A stretch of 16,085 bases of DNA, taken from positions 1-16,085 of the forward strand of contig JALSIO010000498.1 in assembly GCA_026989995.1 (NCBI GenBank), written 5' to 3'. Source of the DNA: Myxococcales bacterium (GTDB lineage: Bacteria; Myxococcota_A; UBA9160; JALSIO01). Below, in pieces: positions 1-16,085 of this stretch (positions are counted from its first letter, which is position 1; the number at the start of each line of letters is the position of its first letter). The notes below the pieces were generated by a model. That model was not told where the DNA came from. It saw only the letters and a program-made list of their open reading frames with translations, and did not search any database. Both the position numbers and the translations under genes were made by a program.

Positions 1-887
<887 letters not shown>

Positions 888-897
888 GGAGAACCCC

Positions 898-5142
<4,245 letters not shown>

Positions 5143-5143
5143 T

Positions 5144-5169
5144 CGGCCGGGGCACGGCCCCCGGGGCCG
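5144..5169 (+). terminator. GC-rich hairpin just after rpoC (weak terminator candidate)
   Basis: One base after the rpoC stop, CCGGGGC (5147-5153) can pair with GCCCCCGG (5157-5164) with one bulged C, and CGG (5144-5146) with CCG (5167-5169), giving about 10 pairs around an ACG loop. No run of T follows, so it is not a classical intrinsic terminator. It could slow or partly end rpoBC transcription, protect the 3' end, or be a chance product of high GC. The separate promoter downstream fits a transcript boundary in this gap. Confidence 0.3.
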
Positions 5170-5303
5170 CGTCGGGCAGGGGGCTCCGCGCGGGGTGGCC
5201 CCACGGACCGCCGAGGCGAACCGGACGGGGCCGGGCCTCATCCGACTGCCGGGCTTGACCGGACCGGACTCGATCGGACCGGGATCTCGCGCTCTCCGGC
5301 TCG

Positions 5304-5330
5304 GCCCGGCAGGCCCGGTAGACCCGGCCG
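5304..5330. repeat. Three-copy 9-base tandem repeat
   Basis: Three adjacent 9-base units, GCCCGGCAG, GCCCGGTAG and ACCCGGCCG, lie in the rpoC-rpsL gap, with two degenerate, less regular units continuing to about 5350. The copies are imperfect and the base composition is simple, so slippage is the likely origin. Confidence 0.5.
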
Positions 5331-5464
5331 CCCCCGGGCAGCCCCGGCGGCCGGCGGCTCGCTGCGTCCCACCGGTCGGGGCGTCTTGCCCCGCGGGGCA
5401 CCGGGCGGCCCGGGCCACGTGCCCGACGCCGCCGTCCGGCACCCCCGCAGCGCCCGGCGGCGCG

Positions 5465-5492
5465 TTGACAGGGGGCGCAAGCTCGTTAGAAT
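5465..5492 (+). promoter_or_regulatory. Sigma70-type promoter for the str genes (rpsL-rpsG-fusA-tuf)
   Basis: A perfect -35 hexamer TTGACA (5465-5470) is followed after 16 bases by TAGAAT (5487-5492), five of six matches to TATAAT. Transcription would start near 5498-5501, leaving a leader of about 135 bases before rpsL. The match stands out sharply in otherwise very GC-rich DNA, and its place directly upstream of the str genes is where a promoter is expected. It indicates that rpsL onward can be transcribed independently of rpoBC. Confidence 0.85.
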
Positions 5493-5561
5493 GCGGCGGT
5501 TTTCGGGTTCCAGGCCGCTCCTGCCTGCGGTCCGTCCCCGCCTCTGCGAAGCAGGTTGCCC

Positions 5562-5574
5562 GAGGGGGTCCCTC
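5562..5574 (+). other. Small hairpin in the rpsL leader
   Basis: GAGGG (5562-5566), a GGT loop and CCCTC (5570-5574) form a perfect 5-bp stem 59 bases before the rpsL start codon. A very similar stem, GAGGG-TGC-CCCTC, sits 54 bases before rpoB (13409-13421). Short and possibly fortuitous. Confidence 0.35.
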
Positions 5575-5633
5575 CGGTCTCTTCGCGGTGCGGGATCGGC
5601 CAAGGGGGAGCGGCGTCTTCGCGTGGAGCGAGC

Positions 5634-6005
5634 ATGCCTACGATCCAGCAGCTGGTGCGCAGGGGGCGCGCGGCGAAGCGGGCCGGTTCCAAGTCTCCGG
5701 ACCTCGAGTCGTGCCCGCAGAAACGCGGGGTCTGCCTTCGGGTGTTCACCACCACCCCGAAGAAGCCCAACTCCGCGCTTCGGAAGGTGGCCCGGGTACG
5801 GCTCACCAACGGTCGCGAGGTGAACGCCTACATCCCCGGGGTGGGGCACAACCTCCAGGAGCACTCGGTGGTGCTCGTCCGGGGCGGGCGGGTCAAGGAT
5901 CTGCCGGGCGTCCGGTACCACATCGTGCGGGGGACCCTCGACGCCACGGGCGTGGAGGGGCGACACCGCGGACGGTCCAAGTACGGGGCCAAGCGGCCCA
6001 AGTAG
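5634..6005 (+). CDS. rpsL: 30S ribosomal protein S12
   Basis: Ribosomal protein S12 of the small-subunit decoding centre, 123 residues, the normal length. I chose ATG 5634 because it gives the family start MPTIQQLVR and has GGAG at 5625-5628; an earlier in-frame start at 5556 would add 26 unrelated residues. The decoding-site loops [13 protein letters not shown] (K43) and GGRVKDLPG (K88) are wild type at the positions where substitutions give streptomycin resistance. D89, the site of beta-methylthiolation in species having RimO, is present. First gene after the str promoter and followed 48 bases later by rpsG. Certain. Confidence 0.98.
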   Translation: MPTIQQLVRRGRAAKRAGSKSPDLESCPQKRGVCLRVFTTTPKKPNSALRKVARVRLTNGREVNAYIPGVGHNLQEHSVVLVRGGRVKDLPGVRYHIVRGTLDATGVEGRHRGRSKYGAKRPK

Positions 6006-6015
6006 GCGGCAAGCG

Positions 6016-6037
6016 CGGGCCGACCGAGGCCGGCCCG
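6016..6037 (+). promoter_or_regulatory. Intercistronic hairpin rpsL-rpsG (candidate S7 control site)
   Basis: CGGGCCG (6016-6022) pairs perfectly with CGGCCCG (6031-6037) around an 8-base loop, just ahead of the rpsG ribosome binding site (AGGA at 6045-6048). In E. coli, S7 represses the str operon by binding the rpsL-rpsG intercistronic region. The position here matches, but I cannot show that the structure resembles the S7 site in 16S rRNA. Confidence 0.4.
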
Positions 6038-6053
6038 GGAGAGCAGGACACCG

Positions 6054-6524
6054 ATGCCCAGACGTCGCGAAGTTCCCAAGCGCAAGATCGATCCCGACTC
6101 CAAGTACGGGGATCGCACGGTCGCGCGCTTCACGAATGTCCTCATGTGGGACGGAAAGAAGAGCACGGCCGAGCGGATCGTCTACGGCGCCTTCGAGATC
6201 ATCGAGAGCAAGACCCGCAACGAGCCGCTCAGCATGTTCCGCCGCGCGCTCGACAACATCCGGCCCCGGGTCGAGGTGAAAAGCCGCCGGGTGGGCGGAG
6301 CCACCTACCAGGTGCCGGTGGAGATCCGCCCCGAGCGGGCCCAGTCGCTGGCCATGCGCTGGCTGGCGCAGTACGCCCGGGCCCGCAGGGGCAAGAGCAT
6401 GAAGGAGCGCCTCGCCGACGAGATCATCGACGCCGCCAACGAGCGGGGCGAGGCGGTGAAGAAGCGCGAGGATACCCACCGGATGGCGGAGGCGAACAAG
6501 GCCTTTGCCCACTACCGCTGGTAG
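6054..6524 (+). CDS. rpsG: 30S ribosomal protein S7
   Basis: Ribosomal protein S7, 156 residues, the usual length. It is a primary assembly protein of the 30S head that binds the 3' major domain of 16S rRNA and contacts the E-site tRNA. The start [20 protein letters not shown] and the later blocks [20 protein letters not shown] and [13 protein letters not shown] are typical of the family. AGGA lies 5 bases before the ATG. In E. coli this protein is also the translational repressor of its own operon. It sits between rpsL and fusA as in most bacteria. Certain. Confidence 0.98.
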   Translation: MPRRREVPKRKIDPDSKYGDRTVARFTNVLMWDGKKSTAERIVYGAFEIIESKTRNEPLSMFRRALDNIRPRVEVKSRRVGGATYQVPVEIRPERAQSLAMRWLAQYARARRGKSMKERLADEIIDAANERGEAVKKREDTHRMAEANKAFAHYRW

Positions 6525-6537
6525 CAGGAGGAGCAGC

Positions 6538-6562
6538 CGGGCCCGGCAGGTCGCCGGGCCTG
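6538..6562 (+). promoter_or_regulatory. Strong hairpin between rpsG and fusA
   Basis: A 10-pair stem (6538-6547 with 6553-6562, one G-U pair) closes a 5-base loop AGGTC; the inner seven pairs, GCCCGGC/GCCGGGC, are perfect. It starts 13 bases after the rpsG stop and ends 16 bases before the fusA ATG. No T-run follows, so termination is unlikely. Since the fusA start has only a poorly spaced ribosome binding site, the hairpin may affect initiation or mRNA processing. That role is inference. Confidence 0.5.
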
Positions 6563-6578
6563 ATTGCCAACTGGGAAG

Positions 6579-8663
<2,085 letters not shown>

Positions 8664-8705
8664 CCCGGGCCGCGCGTCCGGTCCAGCCAGGAGAGTCAGG
8701 AGATC

Positions 8706-9896
<1,191 letters not shown>

Positions 9897-9898
9897 GT

Positions 9899-9953
9899 GG
9901 GGTCCCGCGCCGGCCTCCGACCGGGCGGGTCGGGATGAGGCCGCGGGGACCTC
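9899..9953 (+). other. Long hairpin filling the tuf to tRNA-Trp gap
   Basis: Reading outward to inward: GGGGTCCC (9899-9906) pairs with GGGACCTC (9946-9953), including one G-U pair; CGC (9908-9910) with GCG (9943-9945); GGCCTC (9912-9917) with GAGGCC (9937-9942); and CGACC (9918-9922) with GGTCG (9928-9932). That is about 17 outer pairs with two single-base bulges plus 5 inner pairs. It begins two bases after the tuf stop and ends seven bases before the tRNA. There is no T-run. It may be a processing site, a 3'-end stabiliser or a pause element; function is inferred from position only. Confidence 0.55.
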
Positions 9954-9960
9954 GTGGACT

Positions 9961-10036
9961 AGGCGCGTAGCACAATTGGTAGTGCACCGGTCTCCAAAAC
10001 CGGGGGTTGGGGGTTCGAGTCCCTCCGCGCCTGCCA
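9961..10036 (+). tRNA. tRNA-Trp (anticodon CCA)
   Basis: A full 76-base cloverleaf. The acceptor stem AGGCGCG pairs with CGCGCCT (10026-10032). The D stem is GCAC/GTGC, the anticodon stem CCGGT/ACCGG holds loop CTCCAAA with anticodon CCA at 9994-9996, there is a 5-base variable loop, and a T stem of five pairs (one G-U) closes the TTCGAGT loop. The discriminator base is G, as expected for tryptophan, and the 3' CCA is encoded. A tRNA-Trp gene directly before secE is common in bacteria. It is probably cut out of a longer transcript with tuf and/or secE-nusG, since no promoter is visible in the 64 bases before it. Confidence 0.97.
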
Positions 10037-10042
10037 CGCGGC

Positions 10043-10080
10043 TCCCGGTGGAGGCAGCCGGGATGGTCCGGATCGCCGGA
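10043..10080 (+). other. Two adjacent hairpins between tRNA-Trp and secE
   Basis: TCCCGG (10043-10048) pairs with CCGGGA (10058-10063), and TCCGG (10067-10071) pairs with CCGGA (10076-10080) over an ATCG loop. They lie between the tRNA 3' end and the secE ribosome binding site and may help tRNA 3' processing or protect the secE mRNA 5' end. Both could also be chance structures in GC-rich DNA. Confidence 0.35.
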
Positions 10081-10088
10081 GCGGGAGA

Positions 10089-10095
10089 GGGGAGG
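10089..10095 (+). promoter_or_regulatory. Ribosome binding site that fixes the secE start
   Basis: GGGGAGG lies 7 bases before GTG 10103. The longer open frame begins inside the tRNA gene (10007), so this site decides the start. Confidence 0.8.
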
Positions 10096-10102
10096 CCTCG
10101 AG

Positions 10103-10309
10103 GTGGAGTGGAGTCCGGCCGCCTGGGTCGAGGACGCCCGCGCGTACCTGACCGAGGTTCGAGCGGAGTTCAACAAGATCACGTGGCCGAGCCGCGAGGA
10201 GTACGTGGGCGGGACCATCGGAGTCCTGGTCGTGGTCGCGATCGTGAGCCTGGTGCTCGGGGTCTCGGACTTCGTCTTCAACTGGATGGTCCGGTGGGTC
10301 CTGCCCTGA
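10103..10309 (+). CDS. secE: Preprotein translocase subunit SecE
   Basis: SecE, the small essential subunit that clamps SecY in the inner-membrane protein-export channel. The protein has 68 residues with one C-terminal membrane segment, the short form found in most bacteria (E. coli has 127 residues and three segments). The amphipathic stretch FNKITWPSREE ahead of the hydrophobic segment GVLVVVAIVSLVLGVSDFVF is the family signature. The GTG start is chosen because of the strong GGGGAGG upstream and because earlier starts would overlap tRNA-Trp. nusG starts 9 bases after the stop, and its ribosome binding site (GAGG) overlaps the secE stop, indicating coupled translation as in the usual secE-nusG operon. 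Confidence 0.95.
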   Translation: MEWSPAAWVEDARAYLTEVRAEFNKITWPSREEYVGGTIGVLVVVAIVSLVLGVSDFVFNWMVRWVLP

Positions 10310-10318
10310 GGTAGATCG

Positions 10319-11095
10319 ATGGTGGATCCCGACACCCGCGAGCGAAATGAGCAGGGCCGGGTGACCGACACCGCAGCCCCCGGCGCCGGCACGCAGGCAC
10401 CCGTGCCCGCGGAGGCGGCCGCCGGGGAGACCGCGGGCGCGGGGACGGTGGGCCCGGAAGGAGGCGTTCCGGAGGAGGCCGCCGAGGCCGCCCGGGGCGC
10501 GGAGGACTCGAGTGAGGCCGGAGGGTCGGAGGCCGAGGCCCCGAAGGCGGCGACGCCCGCGGGCCCCGAGAAGAAGTGGTACATCGTGCACACCTACTCG
10601 GGGCACGAGACCCGCGCCAAGCAGAGCCTTCTCGAGCGCGCCAAGCTCGCCGGGAAGGCAGACCTCTTCGACGAGGTCCTGATCCCCGAGGAGCAGGTGG
10701 TCGAGGTCGTGAAGGGGCAGAAGCGCACCTCCCGGCGGAAGTTCTTCCCCGGCTACATCCTGGTGCGCATGGTGCTCAACGACGAGACCTGGCACATCGT
10801 TCGCAACACGCCGAAGATCACCGGCTTCGTGGGTGGAGGAACACGGCCCACCCCCATCTCCGATGAGGAGGTGGCGCGGATGACCCAGCAGATGAAGGAG
10901 GGTGCCGCCAAGCCCAAGCCCAAGATCCACTTCGAGGAGGGCGAGAACGTGCGGGTGATCTCCGGGCCCTTCGCGAACTTCTCGGGCTTCGTGGACGAGG
11001 TGCGCCCCGAGCGGGAGAAGGTGCGGGTCATGGTGCAGGTCTTCGGTCGGGCCACCCCGGTGGAGCTCGACTACATGCAGGTCGAGAAGGCGTAG
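10319..11095 (+). CDS. nusG: Transcription elongation/antitermination factor NusG, with N-terminal extension
   Basis: NusG binds the RNA polymerase clamp, favours processive elongation and links polymerase to Rho or to ribosomal S10. The core starts at K85 (KKWYIVHTYSGHE), with the NGN domain to about residue 200 (RKFFPGYILVRM, WHIVRNTPKITGFVGG), a linker, then the KOW domain (GENVRVISGPFANFSGFVDEV) to the end; this 174-residue core is the normal whole length of NusG. Residues 1-84 are an extra low-complexity segment rich in Ala, Gly, Glu and Pro, probably disordered and acidic. ATG 10319 has GAGG 7 bases upstream and abuts secE, so the extension is likely translated. In-frame GTG codons inside it lack clear binding sites and none lies close to the core. 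Acidic N-terminal extensions are known in actinobacterial NusG. Confidence 0.96.
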   Translation: MVDPDTRERNEQGRVTDTAAPGAGTQAPVPAEAAAGETAGAGTVGPEGGVPEEAAEAARGAEDSSEAGGSEAEAPKAATPAGPEKKWYIVHTYSGHETRAKQSLLERAKLAGKADLFDEVLIPEEQVVEVVKGQKRTSRRKFFPGYILVRMVLNDETWHIVRNTPKITGFVGGGTRPTPISDEEVARMTQQMKEGAAKPKPKIHFEEGENVRVISGPFANFSGFVDEVRPEREKVRVMVQVFGRATPVELDYMQVEKA

Positions 11096-11107
11096 AGGAG
11101 AGGCCCC

Positions 11108-11533
11108 GTGGCGAAGAAGGTCGTGGCCGTGGTCAAGCTCCAGTGCCCGGCCGGGCAGGCGAACCCCTCGCCCCCGGTGGGGCCGGCCCTCGGCCAGCAC
11201 GGCGTGAACATCATGGAGTTCTGCAAGGCGTTCAATGCGCGCACGCAGGACCAGCAGGGGCTGATCATTCCGGCCGTGATCACCGTGTACGCGGACCGGA
11301 GCTTCACCTTCGAGCTCAAGACGCCGCCGGCGGCGGTGCTGCTCAAGCGCGCGGCGCGGATCGCGAAGGGATCCGGGGAGCCCAATCGCACCAAGGTCGG
11401 TCGGGTGACGAAGGCTCAGGTGCGCGAGATCGCCGAGATGAAGATGCCCGATCTGAACGCCCACGATGTGGAGGCCGCCATGCGCATCGTCGAGGGGACG
11501 GCCCGTTCGATGGGAATCGAGGTCGAGGCCTAG
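11108..11533 (+). CDS. rplK: 50S ribosomal protein L11
   Basis: Ribosomal protein L11, 141 residues (usual 140-145), which with 23S rRNA forms the GTPase-associated centre used by EF-G, EF-Tu and stringent-response RelA. The N-terminal proline-rich block [18 protein letters not shown] (the thiostrepton-site face) and the rRNA-binding C-terminal part ([16 protein letters not shown]) are intact. The GTG start has GGAGAGG upstream, overlapping the nusG stop region; the gap from nusG is only 12 bases. It is followed 9 bases later by rplA, the standard L11 operon order. Confidence 0.98.
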   Translation: MAKKVVAVVKLQCPAGQANPSPPVGPALGQHGVNIMEFCKAFNARTQDQQGLIIPAVITVYADRSFTFELKTPPAAVLLKRAARIAKGSGEPNRTKVGRVTKAQVREIAEMKMPDLNAHDVEAAMRIVEGTARSMGIEVEA

Positions 11534-11542
11534 GAGCCGGTC

Positions 11543-12241
11543 ATGAAGCCGAGCAAGCGGATGCGGGCGGCCCTCGAGCGGATCGACCGCTCGAGGCTCT
11601 ACAGCCTCCGGGAGGCCATGGAGCTCCTCAAGGACCTGCCCCACGCGAACTTCGACGAGAGCGTGGACATCGCCATCAACCTCGGGGTGGACCCGAAGCA
11701 CGCCGACCAGATGGTGCGGGGTGCCATCGTGCTGCCCCACGGCCGTGGCAGGGAGGTCCGCGTGCTCGTCTTCGCCAGGGGCGAGAAGGAGCAGGCGGCC
11801 CGGGAGGCCGGGGCCGACTACGTGGGCGGAGAGGATCTGGCCCGGAAGATCCAGGAGGAGGGCTGGCTCGACTTCGATCGCGTGATCGCCACCCCCGACA
11901 TGATGGGCGTGGTGGGCCGCCTCGGGCGGATTCTGGGCCCGCGGGGACTGATGCCGAACCCGAAGCTCGGAACCGTGACCCAGGACGTGGCCCAGGCCGT
12001 CCGCGAGACCAAGGCCGGGAAGGTCGAGTACCGGGTGGACAAGGCGGGCATCGTCCACGCCCCCGTGGGCCGCCTCTCCTTCTCGGCCGAGCAGCTCGCG
12101 GAGAACGCGGCGGCGTTGGTGGACGCGGTGATCCGGGCGAAGCCGGCCGCGGCGAAGGGGACCTACCTCAAGAAGGCGGCCGTGTCCTCGACCATGAGCC
12201 CGGGCATTCGCCTCGACCCGAACAAGCTCGAGGCCGCGTAG
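11543..12241 (+). CDS. rplA: 50S ribosomal protein L1
   Basis: Ribosomal protein L1, 232 residues (E. coli 234), which forms the mobile L1 stalk at the E site and in E. coli represses translation of its own operon by binding the rplK leader. The signature [32 protein letters not shown] block runs from V114 to about residue 141. The start [15 protein letters not shown] is typical. AGGAG (11532-11536) overlaps the rplK stop with 6 bases to the ATG, suggesting translational coupling. The gene ends 17 bases before rplJ. Confidence 0.98.
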   Translation: MKPSKRMRAALERIDRSRLYSLREAMELLKDLPHANFDESVDIAINLGVDPKHADQMVRGAIVLPHGRGREVRVLVFARGEKEQAAREAGADYVGGEDLARKIQEEGWLDFDRVIATPDMMGVVGRLGRILGPRGLMPNPKLGTVTQDVAQAVRETKAGKVEYRVDKAGIVHAPVGRLSFSAEQLAENAAALVDAVIRAKPAAAKGTYLKKAAVSSTMSPGIRLDPNKLEAA

Positions 12242-12258
12242 GCGGTTCGGAGGGGATC

Positions 12259-12801
12259 GTGCTCACCCGTCAACGGAAGCAGCAGCTCGTGGAGGAGCTG
12301 CGGGAGCAGTTCGGCCGGGCCAACGGCCTCATCGTGGCGGACTACCGCGGCATCGATGTGGCCGCGGCCAACCAGCTCCGCTCCGAGCTTCGGAAGGCCG
12401 GTGCCGGGGCCTACGCCTACCGCGTGGCCAAGAATACGCTGCTGCGGCGGGCGGCCGAGGGGCTCGCCGTGGAGCAGGCGGCGGATCTCTTCCAGGGCCC
12501 CACGGCGGTGGCGCTCTCCTTCAGCGATCCCGTGGGCCTCGCCAAGGTGCTCGTGGAGTTCGCGAAGCAGCACGAGGTCTTCGAGATCCGGGGCGGGCTC
12601 GTGGAGGGGAAGCCGGTGGGGCCCCAGGAAGTGGCCACGCTCGCCACGCTTCCCAGCCTCGAGGAGCTGCGCGCCAGGCTCGTGGGACTCCTCCAGGCGC
12701 CGGCGGGGCAGATCGCCCGGGTGCTCGCCGCGCCCGGAGGGCAGCTCGCCCGGCTGATCGAGGCGCGCCGGGCGCAGCTCGAAGAGGGCGGCGCCGCCTG
12801 A
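12259..12801 (+). CDS. rplJ: 50S ribosomal protein L10
   Basis: Ribosomal protein L10 (P0), 180 residues, slightly longer than E. coli (165). It anchors L7/L12 dimers on the 50S subunit. The N-terminal rRNA-binding domain ([38 protein letters not shown]) is conserved, and the C-terminal helix that carries L7/L12 dimers is the stretch [14 protein letters not shown]. The GTG start has GGAGG 5 bases upstream. The gap from rplA is only 17 bases, so there is no room for the long leader with the L10-binding site found in many bacteria, unless such a structure lies within the end of rplA. Followed after 96 bases by rplL. Confidence 0.96.
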   Translation: MLTRQRKQQLVEELREQFGRANGLIVADYRGIDVAAANQLRSELRKAGAGAYAYRVAKNTLLRRAAEGLAVEQAADLFQGPTAVALSFSDPVGLAKVLVEFAKQHEVFEIRGGLVEGKPVGPQEVATLATLPSLEELRARLVGLLQAPAGQIARVLAAPGGQLARLIEARRAQLEEGGAA

Positions 12802-12826
12802 TCGGTGTCGCAGAACGACCCGGCAG

Positions 12827-12843
12827 CGGGCCCGCCCGGCCCG
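12827..12843 (+). other. Short hairpin in the rplJ-rplL gap
   Basis: CGGGC (12827-12831) pairs with GCCCG (12839-12843) around a 7-base loop, within the 96-base gap between rplJ and rplL. No promoter or T-run is seen. Weak signal. Confidence 0.25.
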
Positions 12844-12897
12844 TCGCCGGCCAATCGCTCCGCCGCGCGGGGCGGACGAAGGGAAGGATCACAGGCA

Positions 12898-13272
12898 ATG
12901 GCGGATCTCAACGCGATCGTGGACCAGCTCTCCGAGCTCACCGTCATGGAGGCGGCCGAGCTCGCCAAGATGCTGGAGGAGAAGTGGGGCGTGTCGGCGG
13001 CGGCGCCGGTGGCGGTGGCCGCGGCGGCGCCCGGGGCCGAGGCCGCCCCCGCCGAGGAGAAGGACGAGTTCGACGTGATCCTGCTCTCCCCCGGCGACAA
13101 GAAGATCCAGGTCATCAAGGAGGTCCGAGCCATCACCGGCCTCGGGCTGAAGGAGGCCAAGGAGCTCGTCGAAGGCGCTCCGAAGCCGATCAAGGAAGGC
13201 GTGACCAAGGAAGAGGCCAACGAGATCAAGGAGAAGATCGAAGGCGCCGGTGGTCAGGTCGACATCAAGTAG
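12898..13272 (+). CDS. rplL: 50S ribosomal protein L7/L12
   Basis: Ribosomal protein L7/L12, 124 residues (usual 120-128), the multi-copy stalk protein that recruits and stimulates EF-G and EF-Tu. The N-terminal dimerisation helices (about 1-35, [20 protein letters not shown]), an Ala-rich flexible hinge (about 36-58), and the globular C-terminal domain ([36 protein letters not shown]) are all clear. ATG 12898 is chosen because it gives the normal N-terminus and is preceded by GGGAAGGA at 12881-12888; the longer frame from 12805 adds 31 unrelated residues. It lies between rplJ and rpoB as in nearly all bacteria. Confidence 0.98.
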   Translation: MADLNAIVDQLSELTVMEAAELAKMLEEKWGVSAAAPVAVAAAAPGAEAAPAEEKDEFDVILLSPGDKKIQVIKEVRAITGLGLKEAKELVEGAPKPIKEGVTKEEANEIKEKIEGAGGQVDIK

Positions 13273-13295
13273 GAACCCCGCGTTCCGATCGGGCC

Positions 13296-13329
13296 GCCCG
13301 AAGACCGGGCGCTGCCCCGCGAGGCGCCC
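13296..13329 (+). other. Alternative hairpins in the rplL-rpoB gap
   Basis: GCCCG (13296-13300) can pair with CGGGC (13306-13310), or GGGCGC (13307-13312) with GCGCCC (13324-13329); the two are mutually exclusive. In E. coli the rplL-rpoB gap holds a partial terminator and an RNase III site that tune RNA polymerase levels. The position is comparable, but no T-run or clear long duplex is present here. Confidence 0.3.
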
Positions 13330-13408
13330 TGCCTTCGGGCTGCGGGTGCTCGAGAGGGGGCCTGCGCCCGGCGCCTGCCCGGCCCCCGCAAGGTCCCCGA
13401 TTGCGACG

Positions 13409-13421
13409 GAGGGTGCCCCTC
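13409..13421 (+). other. Small hairpin in the rpoB leader
   Basis: GAGGG (13409-13413), a TGC loop and CCCTC (13417-13421) form a perfect 5-bp stem 54 bases before the rpoB GTG, echoing the stem ahead of rpsL (5562-5574). The rest of the 203-base rplL-rpoB gap shows no sigma70-like promoter, so rpoB is probably read through from upstream. Confidence 0.3.
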
Positions 13422-13458
13422 GGCCCCGCTCCGCGCCGGCTGCTTCCCGCGTCTCACT

Positions 13459-13464
13459 GGGAGG
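13459..13464 (+). promoter_or_regulatory. Ribosome binding site for rpoB
   Basis: GGGAGG ends 11 bases before GTG 13476, slightly long spacing but the best match available. It supports the GTG start. Confidence 0.55.
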
Positions 13465-13475
13465 ACGACCCACCC

Positions 13476-16085
<2,610 letters not shown>

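Larger units (their letters stand above)
5143..5464. other. Gene-free GC-rich spacer between rpoC and the str promoter
   Basis: About 320 bases with no supported gene. Open frames cross it on both strands but show no recognisable protein, and they continue into frames antisense to or shadowing rpoC and fusA. It holds the post-rpoC hairpin at its left end and a short 9-base tandem repeat (5304-5330). TTGACC at 5255-5260 has no acceptable -10 partner. I see nothing else in it. Confidence 0.7.

Noticed and set aside
5144..5169. A classical intrinsic terminator after rpoC
   Set aside because: A hairpin is possible but no T-run follows, so it is listed only as a weak candidate.
5255..5283. TTGACC as a second promoter upstream of rpsL
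   Set aside because: No A/T-rich -10 element at a suitable distance; the sequence 15-19 bases downstream is GC-rich.
10007..10102. Longer SecE starting at 10007
   Set aside because: That start lies inside tRNA-Trp, and GTG 10103 has a strong ribosome binding site.
9959..12058. A 699-codon minus-strand frame opposite tRNA-Trp to rplA
   Set aside because: It runs through a tRNA gene and four conserved genes and has no family resemblance.
12805..12897. Longer L7/L12 starting at 12805
   Set aside because: The 31 added residues are unrelated to the family, and ATG 12898 is preceded by GGGAAGGA.

Overview
The window is a dense, one-directional (+ strand) block of transcription and translation genes from a GC-rich bacterium. 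Every gene belongs to a universally conserved family, and I see no phage, transposon, CRISPR, toxin-antitoxin or unknown accessory gene. RpoC carries the large insertion inside the trigger loop (SI3) typical of Proteobacteria-like lineages. The RpoB N-terminus reads most like former Deltaproteobacteria (Desulfobacterota/Myxococcota-type). I offer that placement at moderate confidence, from sequence memory only. Five of the thirteen protein starts are GTG, and codons are strongly G/C-ending except in tuf.

Layout: 1-887 is the 3' end of rpoB; 898-5142 rpoC; 5143-5633 a gene-free GC-rich gap ending in a strong sigma70-type promoter (5465-5492); 5634-8663 the str genes rpsL, rpsG and fusA; 8706-9896 tuf; 9961-10036 tRNA-Trp(CCA); 10103-11095 secE and nusG; 11108-13272 rplK, rplA, rplJ and rplL; 13476-16085 the 5' part of rpoB, running off the end. 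Together these make RNA polymerase beta and beta', an elongation regulator (NusG), a translocon subunit (SecE), the L1 stalk and L7/L12 stalk of the 50S subunit, S12 and S7 of the 30S subunit, and the GTPases EF-G and EF-Tu that work on that stalk.

The most notable thing is the order. The window begins in the 3' part of rpoB and ends in the 5' part of rpoB, and tuf sits directly between fusA and tRNA-Trp. In many bacteria two near-identical tuf genes flank this block: one upstream of tRNA-Trp-secE, one downstream of fusA. Joining the two tuf copies gives exactly the circular order seen here. The window therefore looks like a tuf-to-tuf circle or tandem duplication opened inside rpoB, with about 220 rpoB codons missing, and an assembly collapse at tuf is the simplest cause. 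Supporting this, tuf has markedly different codon choice from its neighbours for nearly its whole length and switches to the local style only in its last ~70 bases.

Secondary signals are several strong intercistronic RNA hairpins (rpsL-rpsG, rpsG-fusA, and a long one filling the tuf-tRNA gap), an 84-residue acidic/Ala-Pro-Gly extension on NusG, and the absence of room for a usual L10 leader before rplJ. I found no convincing new biological system.
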